From contig OZ345378.1 of assembly GCA_977006965.1 (NCBI GenBank), forward strand, positions 1,798,001 to 1,862,000: a stretch of DNA of 64,000 nucleotides, written 5' to 3'. The DNA comes from Phymatolithon calcareum. Its lineage: Eukaryota; Rhodophyta; Florideophyceae; Hapalidiales. Shown here piece by piece: positions 34,754 to 49,085 of the stretch. The first letter of the stretch is position 1. Each line of letters begins with the position of its first letter. The position numbers and the translations under genes are program-made. A model generated the notes under the pieces. The model made no database searches. It saw only the letters and a program-made list of their open reading frames with translations, and was not told the origin of the DNA.

Positions 34754-35940
34754 TCATCTTTTGTTTGCCACAACCGACATGAGAGATCGCGAACAGTTTC
34801 GCAATGCACTTGTTGAGGTTAGAGTGTCAGTGAACTGGAACAACGCACACTCATGGACATTTTCTCCAAAGAAGCGGACTAATTCTTCGACCTTAAGGAT
34901 GTGAATCTTCGCACCGAACTCCGTTGTCTCCTCATCACATCTCGGATTGTCGTCTTCGTCGCACACATTGGCCATTGGGCTCTATGATATCAGAGGCATC
35001 GCGAGTTCCTCTTTGTTGCCCAATACTCCATTCACCAAAACCTTGACTACTACGTACTAGGTGTACACCTAGGTACTGCGTCATCATACTAGAATATACA
35101 CCATGCATTACAGCACAAATGGTGCAGACCAAGTAGTCCTTGATACTGCCCTCGACTCCTTCAAAACGTTTTAAAATAGTCTCCTTAAACACAGTCTTAC
35201 AGATGCTCTCGTCATGTTTCAAAAATTTGCGCACCGTGGTGTTCGAAACATAAGAAAAGGCAATGACAATGATGTAATAACGTTTATGTACCCAAACATC
35301 CTATTTATCTTGCAGACGCTGAGATAGATGCCACTGCTTGTACAGGTTGATAACGACGAATTACTTGGTTGCTGTACAGCATCATGATTCAACTTGAGTA
35401 AATTTTCTTCGTAACCACTTTCCACAAATTGTCTTGTACTTCGTGTTCGGACGGCACATAGTACTTCGTGTTCTCTACACGAGTGTTTGCCTGTACTACT
35501 AACGATGATTCTTTGGGTCTGCTTATATTTCGGACATAGTCTCTCGGCCCTGCTTTAGTCGCTCTCTTATTCCTCCGTAGGATGGAGGAAGGAAACATGG
35601 ATTGGTAGGAAGTAAAGCCCAGACGCTTTCCTTCCGGTATACCAATCCAGGCCTTTGGCCAACTCTTTAGACTAAAGTGTTTTAAGTTTGCACGACAAAC
35701 GCGACTTCAAATTACTATACGCAGTACTGAACCTAGTACCTTTGTTGATCGTGATTTCGCCTCCATATTTGAAGTACGTACCTCGCAGGCATTCGACCAC
35801 GTAGTGCACATTGGCGAATCGGCCGTAGTTCGGACTGATACGTCCTTAGTTGTCTCTAGCATCTTCGTCATCAACATCTCAGCGTGTTTCGGCTTTCTTA
35901 CTGCAGTCGATGAATCCATGACGCGGTTGGGGTGGTGCAA
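34754..35940 (-). pseudogene. Unidentified decayed coding region
   Basis: A run of minus-strand segments reads like protein but switches frame repeatedly. From right to left: GRISPNYGRFANVHYVVE continuing to FKYGGEITINKGTRFSTAYS (about 35850-35655); NISRPKESSLVVQANTRVE (35598-35389); VRKFLKHDESICKTVFKETI continuing to GVEGSIKDYLVCTICAVMHG (35234-35050); and VCDEDDNPRCDEETTEFGAK (34975-34754). I do not recognise the family. Introns cannot be excluded for some of the frame changes, but stop codons inside segments argue for a pseudogene. Confidence 0.3.
35577..35660 (+). repeat. Hairpin-forming short interspersed repeat, copy 1
   Basis: Contains arms GGATTGGTA + GGAAGTAAAG and CTTTCCTTCC + TACCAATCC around an 8-nt loop, with a 4-nt bulge. 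It is preceded by GATGGAGGAAGGAAA. A related sequence occurs at 52868-52945. Possibly a SINE-like or miniature inverted-repeat element. Confidence 0.5.
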
Positions 35941-38049
35941 ACAAACGAGAGAGAGGGGATGAGAGACGGAGAGGCAAGAATGTTGCTCATTATCAGAGTA
36001 TGCGTGACAGGAGCGAAGGATAAGTCTGCTGTTAGAATGTACGGCTTCTAGTGGGATTGTAAAAGAGTCCTCAACGTTATGGCGAAGACTGGCAATGATT
36101 TTGACGAATGAATATCTTTTCCAATAGTCTGCTTTCGAACAACTTTACTTTGCGTTTTTTGTCGATTAATTTTCAAGAAGAACCTGTTCGTGTACTCCTG
36201 TTTCATCTACATTGACTTCTGGATTTACAGAAAGCTATGAAAATGTTCCTAAATATTCAACGTTCCGTGCAGCATATCTCTGACTCAAATGAATATAATG
36301 ACAGCTTCATTGCAATGGTCCGCAAGCCAACTCTTATCGTTTGTAAAGATCCTTTTTGTTTTCGACGACCTCTGTAAAGTGAACGAGGGATTCTCCTTCA
36401 GCCTGAATATACTAAAATCGGAAAAGGCATGGGTGCAAGACGATTGAAGTATATTGCGGGGATTATAATGGACAGCTTCCAATGTCAGAAGGGTTTTAAT
36501 ATCTTTCGTCGGGAGTACTTTATGTCCTTTTACGATCATTAAATGGCTTGCTGCTCTGCAAAAAGTTATTCCGAACTTGAAGAAGCCCCTCCCTTCTCTC
36601 CGCGAACACTTTGTCGGAGAAGAGATTGAAACTCTATTCTCCAACTCCATTTTCAGTGCTTCTTTGCAATCAGCGTCACCGCTTTTATCTAGTTCGAGTA
36701 TTGATATTTTTCGGAATTTCTGATCAAGAAGTGGATAGTCTTCTTCTTCTGTGCAACAGAGATGCCTTCATAAGTGGCGCCGTTCGCAAAAAGAAGCTTC
36801 TTGAGTTGGCACACTTCAAACCCCACAAGAGCAGACGTGCTACCTAAAAATAGGGCCACAAGTTGGGTGCTTAACACCGACTTCGCGAGAGAACACGCCT
36901 GTTTTGGCCATTCGAGGAAGATATTGCATAGAGAAATATTTTCTTTGCCGAAAAATTCAGAAAGGACATGCATCGAAACCTCTCGACGTTCTCTCCTCTC
37001 TTATCGACTCTACTTTGTTCAAAAAAGTTAATTCTAAGTGCGGTAACCATTTAAATACAGGCACTGTCGGGAATATCTGCATTTGTACATTGGATTTTAC
37101 TTACATTTTATATTTCAGGGGTCGACTAATCCTGCTATGCAGCTCATTGACGGACTTCAGAAGTAGTACTAAGAGAAAAATGCGCTCCGGACGAGAAATA
37201 TGAGTCAGGCTTCTGAGACGGGCATATTGCACGAGAGAAGCGTATCCATTGGAAATTAGAGCTATTAGGACTCCGTCTCTGAAGAGAGATTCAATGGCTT
37301 AGTGTGCATTTGTTTCGGCATGCTGATCTTCGCTCTAATACTCTTGTCAGGCTGGAATTCATCCGGATATGAACCAGAGATGGCTCATATCCGGTTGACT
37401 TTGCACCGGATTTTAGCTTTCAAGTCTCGAGGCCGCCATCTGGCAGAGTTTTAAGCTCATTGGCTTCCAGAAATTCTTCGATCGCGACTGCGTAGGTGCC
37501 CTGCACTGTGTAGCTTTTCTTCGCAAACATGGATTTGTTGCCACTCTATTCCTTTTGATACAAAGTCGATATATTTCGAGTGAAATCAGTCTCAGATGGT
37601 ATATCGAATCTTCCAAGATTTTGCACAAGCAACTGTTCTCATATTCCGGCGGTGTCGTGCCGAAAACGAAATAACCTAGGGCTCTATGCAGATGAAGGAC
37701 CCATACTCCCAAATAATATGAAATTTCTAGACAAGATGCAATTAAGCAAGATTTATGATTGTTTAGAAATATGATTTGTTTTATGATACGAATGTTACAA
37801 TTTAGGAATCTTTTTGATACTAGTGCACAATGACTATGAAGTAAAATTAGGCGCAGAGGAGAGCCTAGAGAAGTTATCGCCATGTTTTTCTATACTTTTT
37901 TGTAGATGTGGGAGAAATTTTTCTTTTCTCCACTCTCCATTATGATCAGATGCATAGTATCATACACTGGCGCGCGAATGAAAGTCCGTTACTGTCAACC
38001 ATGCCATTAATTTTGTCCACGCATGCAACTGCCAGTTGTATATCCATTT

Positions 38050-39300
38050 TCGACAAATTTCAGCTTCTCAAATACCCACTCCTTGCGCGACGAATCCCTA
38101 CCGCTTGGCGGAAGCTTACGTATCGTTCAGTTAATACCTTGCAGCGACTGTAGTTGCTGCGGAGTCTCGTTGTGGCCAGCACAGTTGTCCATAAATAGAA
38201 CCTTTGTATGGCCAATGGGAACCTTCGCCACCATTGGTTAAACACAGATTTGTCCAACCTTGCCCTGGGCCCAGTACGGTACGAAACTCCTTCCATGTTT
38301 GTAAGATAACAAAAACGAGAGCGTCGGTGACACTTGCGGTGCCCGCCCCCAAGACACGTCAGTATCGTTGCAGAGCGTTCGGAAAGTCGCCTGGGGACAA
38401 TGGATAGCTCCCCGGAGATCGGCAGTCGCGTAGCGAAAATGGTGCAGTTAATGTACCGAAATGAGAGGTCGGTGAGCGACAATGGCACGGGTAATGTGCC
38501 GGTCTCCTCAGAGATCCGGCTCCCAGCTCTAGGTTTAGAGATATGCGCTGGAGCGCAGATCTGGAGATCGGTGCACAGGAAATACTTGAGAAGCTCTTGG
38601 GGAGCGCTTGGCTATCGAAGGAGGAGACTTGTGGCGGGCTCGATCGCCCTTCCGAAAACTCTCCAAGTGAAGCTAAGCTTGTTTGTTTACCGTACAGTGC
38701 AACAGTGGAGCCTATATGGCCTGTGATAACCGTCGACTGTAAAGTGGCTCTACTGTAATGCTACCTAGCTAACTCTACAGTCAGGGCAGTGTGACATATG
38801 ACGCAATAAACGTCCTACCTTACAGTGCCTCCCAGGGTAATGTCCACGTGTGTCACCTATTGCGTAGACCCAAAGCACAATACACCGCAGCGCTCTCTGG
38901 AACGCTCTGAATTGGAAAATTTCGATATTTATTCTTGAATATTATAAAAGGTGCTTCTACTTTAGAATGCTCCCTTCTTGTGCTACGTAATATCAAGGTC
39001 ATATCTTCGCCTCCAGATGTTACGTCAGCTTAGTTAATGTCTTCTTCTCCAGACGTATGATTATTATCTTCATTGAAGATAAAGTGCGTTTTGTCTATAT
39101 TTTTGACCATATTTTCGTCGAGCGTCCGGTTTGTAAATTCACGCTGTAATCGGCTCAAGTTGAAAGTTATGAGTTTCTCCGAGTACGTTATATGTGCTGC
39201 GCACCGTGAAAGATTTCCACTCTACTTCCGAGTGATGGTATTGAAGCGATTCACAAATGCTTCAATCCAAGGGCCCTTGAAGTGCGATATAATTGGGCAG
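38050..39300 (-). pseudogene. pogo-like DDE transposase relic (older copy)
   Basis: A second, badly decayed member of the transposase family at 24393-25519. On the minus strand, from 39.13 kb, it reads TNRTLDENMVKNIDKTHF, then, after an in-frame stop, ADVTSGGEDMTLILRS. This aligns with LDEDLIENIDETHF and ADVVSGGEGITIIVRL of the better-preserved copy, with the first catalytic motif altered from DET to DKT. About 800 bp further along, at 38200-38130, comes VLFMDNCAGHNETPQQLQ, the second catalytic motif, then a stop and IRKLPPSG. Multiple stops and frame changes are present. No terminal repeats were recognised. Confidence 0.7.
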
Positions 39301-41027
39301 TTTGAATGATCATCAAGATATGATCGTTGGAACAGGAATCCTGATTCACTGAGAATGTGTAAAGCAATGTCCAGTAGCTAACGCGTATTGATTTTGAAAA
39401 CAGCCGCACGGAGCCGTTCGAAATGAAGAAACAGAATTTGGTGCACATATTAGACCCAGTCGGACCCCTTCCATCCTCGTCCACGCCTTTACTGGAGCTC
39501 GTCTCATAGTTGTGACGGGTGTGCCTCTCGTTATTACGGTCATTGTACGGATTTCTGGCGTTTTGAGCCGGGCCAATAGCTCCTCCGCCATATTCTACGA
39601 GCGCTGTGCCTTCGTCCCATTGGTGTTCGATGATTTCTCATCAGATCAGCGGATTATTTTCGAGCACGAGCAGCAATGCAGTCTTGGCTTCCGGGATTGG
39701 CTATTTTATTTAGCATCTATTTGATTACTGCCTTTTTCTGAGACTTGTTTGATAAGTTCACGACTCTTCTCTTTGGCATGGTTTTATTGGCCAAAGGCAC
39801 ACTTTCTGGATGGGAGTTGGGCATGATTAGTTTCGTTGAAAGTGAAGTTGAGCAGCACCTAGGTGAATACGAATTCCAGCTCTATATACAACAAAGCACA
39901 TCAATTTCATTCACTGAAGGCATAGTGCATTTGACTGACGAGTCCCATCCCGCCTTGGTGACTCTTTCAATTCTTACAATGCTACATTATAATGAGTTCT
40001 ATCATGATATTTTAGTATTGTAAAACGTAGTCTGGTGATAACTACATTTATGAGTCTCGTCCATGCGGTAACATGCCTCTGCTGTCCCATGACATTTCAC
40101 GGAGAATTTTATTCCTGGCTGACTACATATGAACGTTGGACATTACCTGTATACTCCTCTTCCCTCTGTTGTCGAAAAGTTTTATTTTCCTAGTCGAAAA
40201 TATGATGTTCATGTTCGGGTCTGAGTAGTACACTCCGTCACCCACCCTCGCACCTGCAGTATACAGTGAGTCAGTACACTGACAATCACCGGGACACTAC
40301 TTTCACAAATCAGAGTAGTAGTTTTGGAAAGTTCTGGCGGGTGTTGCACGGCTAGTGCTTTTTCTTGTCACGGGCGGATAGGGGGTCCACAGCTCAGGCG
40401 ATTTCTTTATTTGCAAGATTATATCATAGCATCAAATTTCAGCATATGCTCATTTACAGCCAGATTACAGCAACGGGACACATTTCTACTCATCAAAGAT
40501 TCGAATCACCATTTATAGTCAACAGTTGCATTCTCTCAACCTCTGTGGCATAATTTATTGATCGAACCGTTGTCAAGGGACGCCTTGAGTCCGCTTTGTG
40601 GTGAGAAACACCTACAAACTCAAAACAGTTGCTCTTTTTACACGAAATCACAACTGGTTCCAACGCACATTGCGTTTCAAAATACAAAATACAATTGTAC
40701 ATGCACAGATGATTTGGAAACTGATCGTCTCCCACCACGGCTCTCCCACAGGACGTGGAAGGATTCTCATTCTAGACTCTTTTATGAATGGCAGCATTGT
40801 TGTAGAAAGTAAAATGATCTAGTGCGTTGACCTACTACTCATCATTTTTTCTACACCTCTGCACTCTATACGTTTTAAATGGCCGTACATTAATGCTCTA
40901 CTCCAGAAATTTAAGAAATAAAAGCACCCTATCCCTATCGGGAGTTATAGCAAGTAGAAAAAACCGGAGGGTGTTAAGCGCAACAATTTATTGCTGAACA
41001 GTACTGCAGACGCTCTCTGTCGCAAAG
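39301..41027. other. Intergenic region
   Basis: No recognisable gene. Frames on both strands stay below 95 codons. The plus-strand frame 39745-40023 has a natural-looking composition but no family features. The right edge would hold the promoter of the membrane-protein gene at 41028. Confidence 0.5.
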
Positions 41028-42488
41028 ATGGAGCTTTTCACTCACCTCGCGCCGGGCCAATTTAACGCTGTCAACTTCATCATTCTCTTCTTTTTCATTG
41101 ACCATCTCATGAATTGGGCGAGGTGCAAGCTGAAGCGGGCCGTCTATCTCTCAAACCTTGTCCACGGAGTTCCTGTGCAAATCGAGGCGATTACCGACAG
41201 TAGTGCCCGAGGTACTGTTCAGACTATGTCTCACAATATACGAGTTATCTTTCAGGGGCATGGGACTAGAATATTAGGAAAAGAAGCACATGCTGAGGAC
41301 GGAAGAGGTGCACAAGAAAGTCGTCCGCAGAAGTTGACCAGACAAACGGTGCCTTCGATAGCAAGTCTTTTTCTCGTACGTTCTATGTCTGTACTTATAC
41401 TAGCGTCTGTATTTGCTATCGAGTACGGCACTGGAAAGTGTAATATTTACAAATCACAGCAAGTCAAGTTTGGGGATGCGACTGGCGAACTTCAACTTTT
41501 ACACGTGGCCTTTCCATGCACAAAAGTAGCAGATACTCAAAGGGAGAGAGACAACCGAACTACTTTCCGCATTCAGTATGCAAATTCATATGTGCACGGG
41601 GAAGAAATATTATGCGGATGTGCAGAATGGACAGATGAACATTGCGTGTCGAGGTTCAACGGAACTTCAGTGTCGTCCGCAAAAACGATACCGTGGACTG
41701 TAACTATAGGGCGCAGAGTGACCACCACAAATTCTCGCCTTCGCTTGCTACAAGATGTTCGCGACGATTTTGCAATGCCAACTTACATTCAATGGAGATC
41801 AATTTTCGGAGACGAAGGCGCCAAAGTGAACTTCAATTGCTATTACTACAAAGACGCGACAAGGATGAGTGCTGGTTGCGTTCGAGGGCAAATACTGAAG
41901 CGTGGAAATACGTCATTCAACGATGTCACAATCCTCGTGGAGTCGAACAAGTCGCTGTCGTACATCAATTATTCACTTCGTTACACTGGAATCGAACCAT
42001 GGAAGTACTTGCGCGGTGTTATCGACGGACCTGCTTTTGGCCTTGTTAACGTGGGTCCATTGGTTTTTAAAACCACGTCAACTGCAACTTCTAAAGTTTC
42101 TATTGATTTCGGCTATGTCTCTATTACTCATCTAATGAACTCGTACAATATGAACAGCTGGAACAGCTTCAACAAGGAACGAAGTGCTTCACAGTTAGCG
42201 CGAATACTTACAGTATACTTTGGCTCGCAACGAGAAGGACAAGGAACTGTTCGGAAGCGCAAGGGGACTATGCTGACGCTAAACCTCACCGGAATTATCG
42301 CTTCACTGTTTCTCACGACTTTGCTTGCACTCACGCTCATCATGACAGCTATCACAACTCCGGAGCCAAAGTGGCAGGGTTTTCAGAAAAGGAACAACTC
42401 TGGAATCTATGGAGTGGGCATTACAAAAATTGCTCTCAGCTGTTCGCACGGAATGAGAAGTGGTCAGGAGATCACATTGACGCAGTAG
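41028..42488 (+). CDS. Predicted membrane glycoprotein of unknown function
   Basis: A 486-codon intronless frame whose family I do not recognise. Hydrophobic segments lie at about residues 14-29, 111-131 and 420-441. Between the second and third is a domain of about 280 residues with several Cys (CNIY, FPCTK, CGCAEW, CVSRF, CYYY, CVRG) and at least five N-glycosylation sequons (NRT, NGT, NTS, NKS, NYS). That fits a luminal or extracellular domain stabilised by disulfides. The ATG at 41385, just before the second hydrophobic segment, is an alternative start that would make this segment a signal peptide. Just after the last membrane helix the +2 frame is open for 80 codons (42371-42616) with strongly protein-like sequence (KEQLWNLWSGHYKNC, DAVVVLKRHGTELHIKF), so the annotated C-terminus after about residue 447 may be wrong. 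It runs convergent to VPS35, with 317 bp between stops. Confidence 0.65.
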   Translation: MELFTHLAPGQFNAVNFIILFFFIDHLMNWARCKLKRAVYLSNLVHGVPVQIEAITDSSARGTVQTMSHNIRVIFQGHGTRILGKEAHAEDGRGAQESRPQKLTRQTVPSIASLFLVRSMSVLILASVFAIEYGTGKCNIYKSQQVKFGDATGELQLLHVAFPCTKVADTQRERDNRTTFRIQYANSYVHGEEILCGCAEWTDEHCVSRFNGTSVSSAKTIPWTVTIGRRVTTTNSRLRLLQDVRDDFAMPTYIQWRSIFGDEGAKVNFNCYYYKDATRMSAGCVRGQILKRGNTSFNDVTILVESNKSLSYINYSLRYTGIEPWKYLRGVIDGPAFGLVNVGPLVFKTTSTATSKVSIDFGYVSITHLMNSYNMNSWNSFNKERSASQLARILTVYFGSQREGQGTVRKRKGTMLTLNLTGIIASLFLTTLLALTLIMTAITTPEPKWQGFQKRNNSGIYGVGITKIALSCSHGMRSGQEITLTQ

Positions 42489-42805
42489 TGGTACTGAAGC
42501 GCCATGGTACTGAGCTGCACATCAAGTTCGCTGAACCGGGCACACCCGGGGAGTCGTGTACCAAAGATGAAATCACGTCTATACTATATAGCGACTCTGG
42601 AATGGAATGTTTATAGATACAGTGGGAGCTCCAATTGTACAGTACAGTAAATCTGTGATTTCTTCCGCAGAAAACCGATGCGTTACATTCTCCTACTGTA
42701 TTGCTTTCTTTCGCATGAACTGTGGCGCAGATAGTATCCGTCGATACAAATCAAAAAAGGAGCGGTTTACGCTTTCCAAGCCCCAAATCCAATCCTTCTA
42801 TCTCT

Positions 42806-45676
42806 TCAAAGCTCGGCAACGTTAAGAAAACTGAACACGTTGGGACGCGATCGAATATGTGACAAAAGCAGGCTCCGTCTTCGCAAAGCCGCCCGTCCGA
42901 GTGGCACGTTCTTTGTCTGCCTTGGTGATACAATGTCCCGAAGAGAAAACAACACGTCCCTCAGACGATCCTTCGCAGTGACCGCGGATAAACCAGCCTC
43001 AAACAATTGAATCATTCTATTTGCCGCACTCACCAACAGGAAGAAGCGCTCTCCAATGCTTGAAATCGCATACGCAGTCTCCACAGCCCAGTCCACGCAC
43101 ATCACGGCCTTGAGTTCCTCATTCTTGTCCGTCTCCTCTTTCGCAGCCACTTTATCAGCTGCCGCCCATCCGTCCGTATCGCGCCGCGCGCCGCAGTACA
43201 GCCCTGCGCACGTAAGTAGCATCAGACACTGATCCGAGCGTGTGAGGAGGTGTTGTGCGTGCTTCACTGCGCGATGCGCAAGCGCGATATAAGCGTCATG
43301 ATCCAGCGCCCCTCGCACTTGTGCCAGTGTGACTACGACGAGCTCAAGCCCGACAAACTGGTCCGTCGATGAGTTGACATCATTTTCGAAGAGAAGATAT
43401 GCACGCGATATGCTGTCATACACTATGTCCGTCACACCCGCACTTCCAATACTTGCCGCCGCCACCGCGATTTGAAGATGAAGACGTAGCGCCAGTAGCG
43501 AGTACTCGCGCGCAACTGCATCCACACAGTCCACTGCAAACATAAGAATGCCAACAGGCGAAACAGTTCCGCGCGACATAACACCCATATCTGATCTGGG
43601 ATCCGTTTCGCCGCCGAGTGCCTCATTTGCGCGCTTCGCCATTCGCAGACTTGCCATCACCAGCGGCGGAAGTGTGATTGCGCGTCGTTTCACGTCACCG
43701 CGAATAAGATGTGTCCGTATAACTTCGAAAAGAGCGACATTTCCTTGCAACGAATAGTTGTGACAAAGGAACACGATTCGAGCGACAAGTTCCTGACTTT
43801 CTTGAAATGCTTGTTGGCGCAATTGCTCCTGCTTCGGATCGACTGCGGAAACGGTGACCAAGTTGACCTGTGCTGCTGCTTCGGACTTGGTATCTTTCTC
43901 ACTGCCGGTTTGACTTGCCGATACTGCTGCGGCATTCCATGTCCCCAGGGATACAGCGGATGCGAGGTAGGCGTGGTGTCGTGAAAGAGTGTCGGGATTA
44001 AATATCGCGGCAGGGGTGTAGGAAGTTTCGTTCTGCTGTTCAAGATCCGCCAGTGGTGATGCGGATGCGCCTATGACTAACGGCTTCACGTACATGAACA
44101 GTTTTTCAAGCTGTTCCACGGAATCGATACATGGGGTATATTCACGCACGGAACGCAACACGCGAGCGGCAAGCGTATGCTGCATGTCAAAGCAAAGTAG
44201 CTGTTGCAGCACAGTAAAGTTATTGAGACGAAGTGCCAAGGTAACATCTTGATATTCATCAAGCGGCATTGTCAATAGTTCAACAATAAGTCGCGTTTCT
44301 TCATCATTGAGCGCGTGACGTAATGGCAGCACGGGAACCTTTGCATTTGCACCACCATTCGCCGTCTGCGCGGAAGGATTCTTTGGTGCGATGATTGATC
44401 TCGAGTAAAAGGACCCATTAGTCCCCTCCCGTGACTGTGTTTCAACAAAAAGGTGCGTAGACTGGACAGCAAGTGCGAGCACTGCATCAACAGCTGCAGT
44501 TTTTGTAGGTTCTGTTTCCAAGACAAACCGCATAAGGGAAAGAAATATATGTAATCGATCGGGAAGTCCTAATGCATTCCTCTGTCTCTCAAGTACGGAC
44601 GGGAAATGCTGATGGAAGACGAGAAATGCATCAGCAGCACGAACGTGATCCGCTGCGGTCGATGAGGTGCCTGCATATCGTGTCAGTCGATCGATAACAG
44701 ACGTGAGAATGGTGCGCAAATTGACGCCGCGCACCAGTTTCGCGCACATGACCATAAAAGCATCCAATGTGGCGAGTTGAAAATCATCTGGAAATACCTG
44801 TGCGACACAATCTGCCAAGTACTCTTGTGCAATAGAGTCTCTGCAATTGACAATCTGCTCGATAATAGCCGGTAACACTTTTACGCGATACATGGGTAAG
44901 TCATTCGAAAGTAGACGACCCAAAGTAGCAAAATTGCTTCCGACCAACAAACGAAGCTCGAGTCTCTCCTTTCGCAACGCGTCCTCTTCCTGCGGTGATA
45001 CATTATTCTTCATTCGCACCCACAGACGATTCATTTCTGTAAAATTACGCAAAACAAAGTCAACACTGTCAGTGAGAGAGCCTCCAGATGGCACACCCAC
45101 AAGCGTAGCTTCCGCACCAGATACAGCAGAAACATTCGAAGCATCCGCGGCAGCGTTCCAAGGGTCCGGTTCTGCGGCCGGTCGATCCGGAAGTTTATCT
45201 TTCATCATTTGCGCCAGATATGCACGCAGGAACAGTCCACGCTGCGGATGTTGCACTGCGGCGCACATGTCGACAAGATCGCGCAGGACGTCCTTCGCAG
45301 GGGCCTGCTGGCTCTTGACGTAGACACTTCCAGCGGTGACGAGAAGATACAAGCGCGGGAGAACAAGGGGTGTTTCCTGGACGCGTTCATAGAGGTCAAG
45401 AACGTGTGCGCCGCGACGCGCACTCTCCATGACGTACATTTCGAGAACGCGGAGCTCTGCGCAGACGGAGAGATAGACGTCGTAGTAGGCTTTCGGTGCT
45501 AGTTGGGCAGTGCCGGGGGCACGTAGCTCAGCGGCGACGTCCGCGGCGACGCGAACGGCATCGTCGAGACGATCGCCGTCGAGGGCGCGACGGAGCTTTT
45601 GAGCCTTTAGACGAATGGAGGCGGCACTTTCGCGGTGATGGCGCGCCTCATCGCCGGCTGTGCGCGAAATTGCCAT
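42806..45676 (-). CDS. Retromer subunit VPS35
   Basis: A 956-residue intronless protein, full length compared with the 750-950 residues usual in the family. VPS35 is the alpha-solenoid scaffold of the retromer, which retrieves receptors from endosomes to the Golgi or plasma membrane together with VPS26 and VPS29. The N-terminal signature is clear: YYDVYLSVCAELRVLEMYV (about 64-82), then VLPRLYLLVTAGSVYVKS (105-122), whose PRLYL motif at 107-111 contacts VPS26. APAKDVLRDLVDMCAAVQHP and RGLFLRAYL follow. An internal block, SVDFVLRNFTEMNRLWVRM, is also typical. The C-terminal half is a long helical repeat region, as expected for VPS29 binding. Insertions rich in Ala and Gly, such as the one around residues 410-440, are not in the animal proteins. 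The start ATG at 45676 precedes a Arg/Ala-rich helical stretch. Identification is firm. Confidence 0.96.
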   Translation of the reverse strand: MAISRTAGDEARHHRESAASIRLKAQKLRRALDGDRLDDAVRVAADVAAELRAPGTAQLAPKAYYDVYLSVCAELRVLEMYVMESARRGAHVLDLYERVQETPLVLPRLYLLVTAGSVYVKSQQAPAKDVLRDLVDMCAAVQHPQRGLFLRAYLAQMMKDKLPDRPAAEPDPWNAAADASNVSAVSGAEATLVGVPSGGSLTDSVDFVLRNFTEMNRLWVRMKNNVSPQEEDALRKERLELRLLVGSNFATLGRLLSNDLPMYRVKVLPAIIEQIVNCRDSIAQEYLADCVAQVFPDDFQLATLDAFMVMCAKLVRGVNLRTILTSVIDRLTRYAGTSSTAADHVRAADAFLVFHQHFPSVLERQRNALGLPDRLHIFLSLMRFVLETEPTKTAAVDAVLALAVQSTHLFVETQSREGTNGSFYSRSIIAPKNPSAQTANGGANAKVPVLPLRHALNDEETRLIVELLTMPLDEYQDVTLALRLNNFTVLQQLLCFDMQHTLAARVLRSVREYTPCIDSVEQLEKLFMYVKPLVIGASASPLADLEQQNETSYTPAAIFNPDTLSRHHAYLASAVSLGTWNAAAVSASQTGSEKDTKSEAAAQVNLVTVSAVDPKQEQLRQQAFQESQELVARIVFLCHNYSLQGNVALFEVIRTHLIRGDVKRRAITLPPLVMASLRMAKRANEALGGETDPRSDMGVMSRGTVSPVGILMFAVDCVDAVAREYSLLALRLHLQIAVAAASIGSAGVTDIVYDSISRAYLLFENDVNSSTDQFVGLELVVVTLAQVRGALDHDAYIALAHRAVKHAQHLLTRSDQCLMLLTCAGLYCGARRDTDGWAAADKVAAKEETDKNEELKAVMCVDWAVETAYAISSIGERFFLLVSAANRMIQLFEAGLSAVTAKDRLRDVLFSLRDIVSPRQTKNVPLGRAALRRRSLLLSHIRSRPNVFSFLNVAEL

Positions 45677-49085
<3,409 letters not shown>

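Larger units (their letters stand above)
33114..38049. other. Intergenic region with unidentified decayed coding pieces
   Basis: No intact gene. Several minus-strand frames look protein-like but cannot be named. 33177-33443 includes FEVIMFLN, then, in the next frame, TYWSKLYVS, which resembles a hAT C-terminal tail. 33604-34068 is a 154-codon frame of natural composition. 34754-35940 is a chain of short frames. 36285-36973 is similar. These are most likely remnants of mobile elements or a dead gene. Confidence 0.45.

Noticed and set aside
43690-44043. A 117-codon minus-strand frame within VPS35, and other frames at 43548-45502
   Set aside because: All lie inside the long, conserved VPS35 frame.
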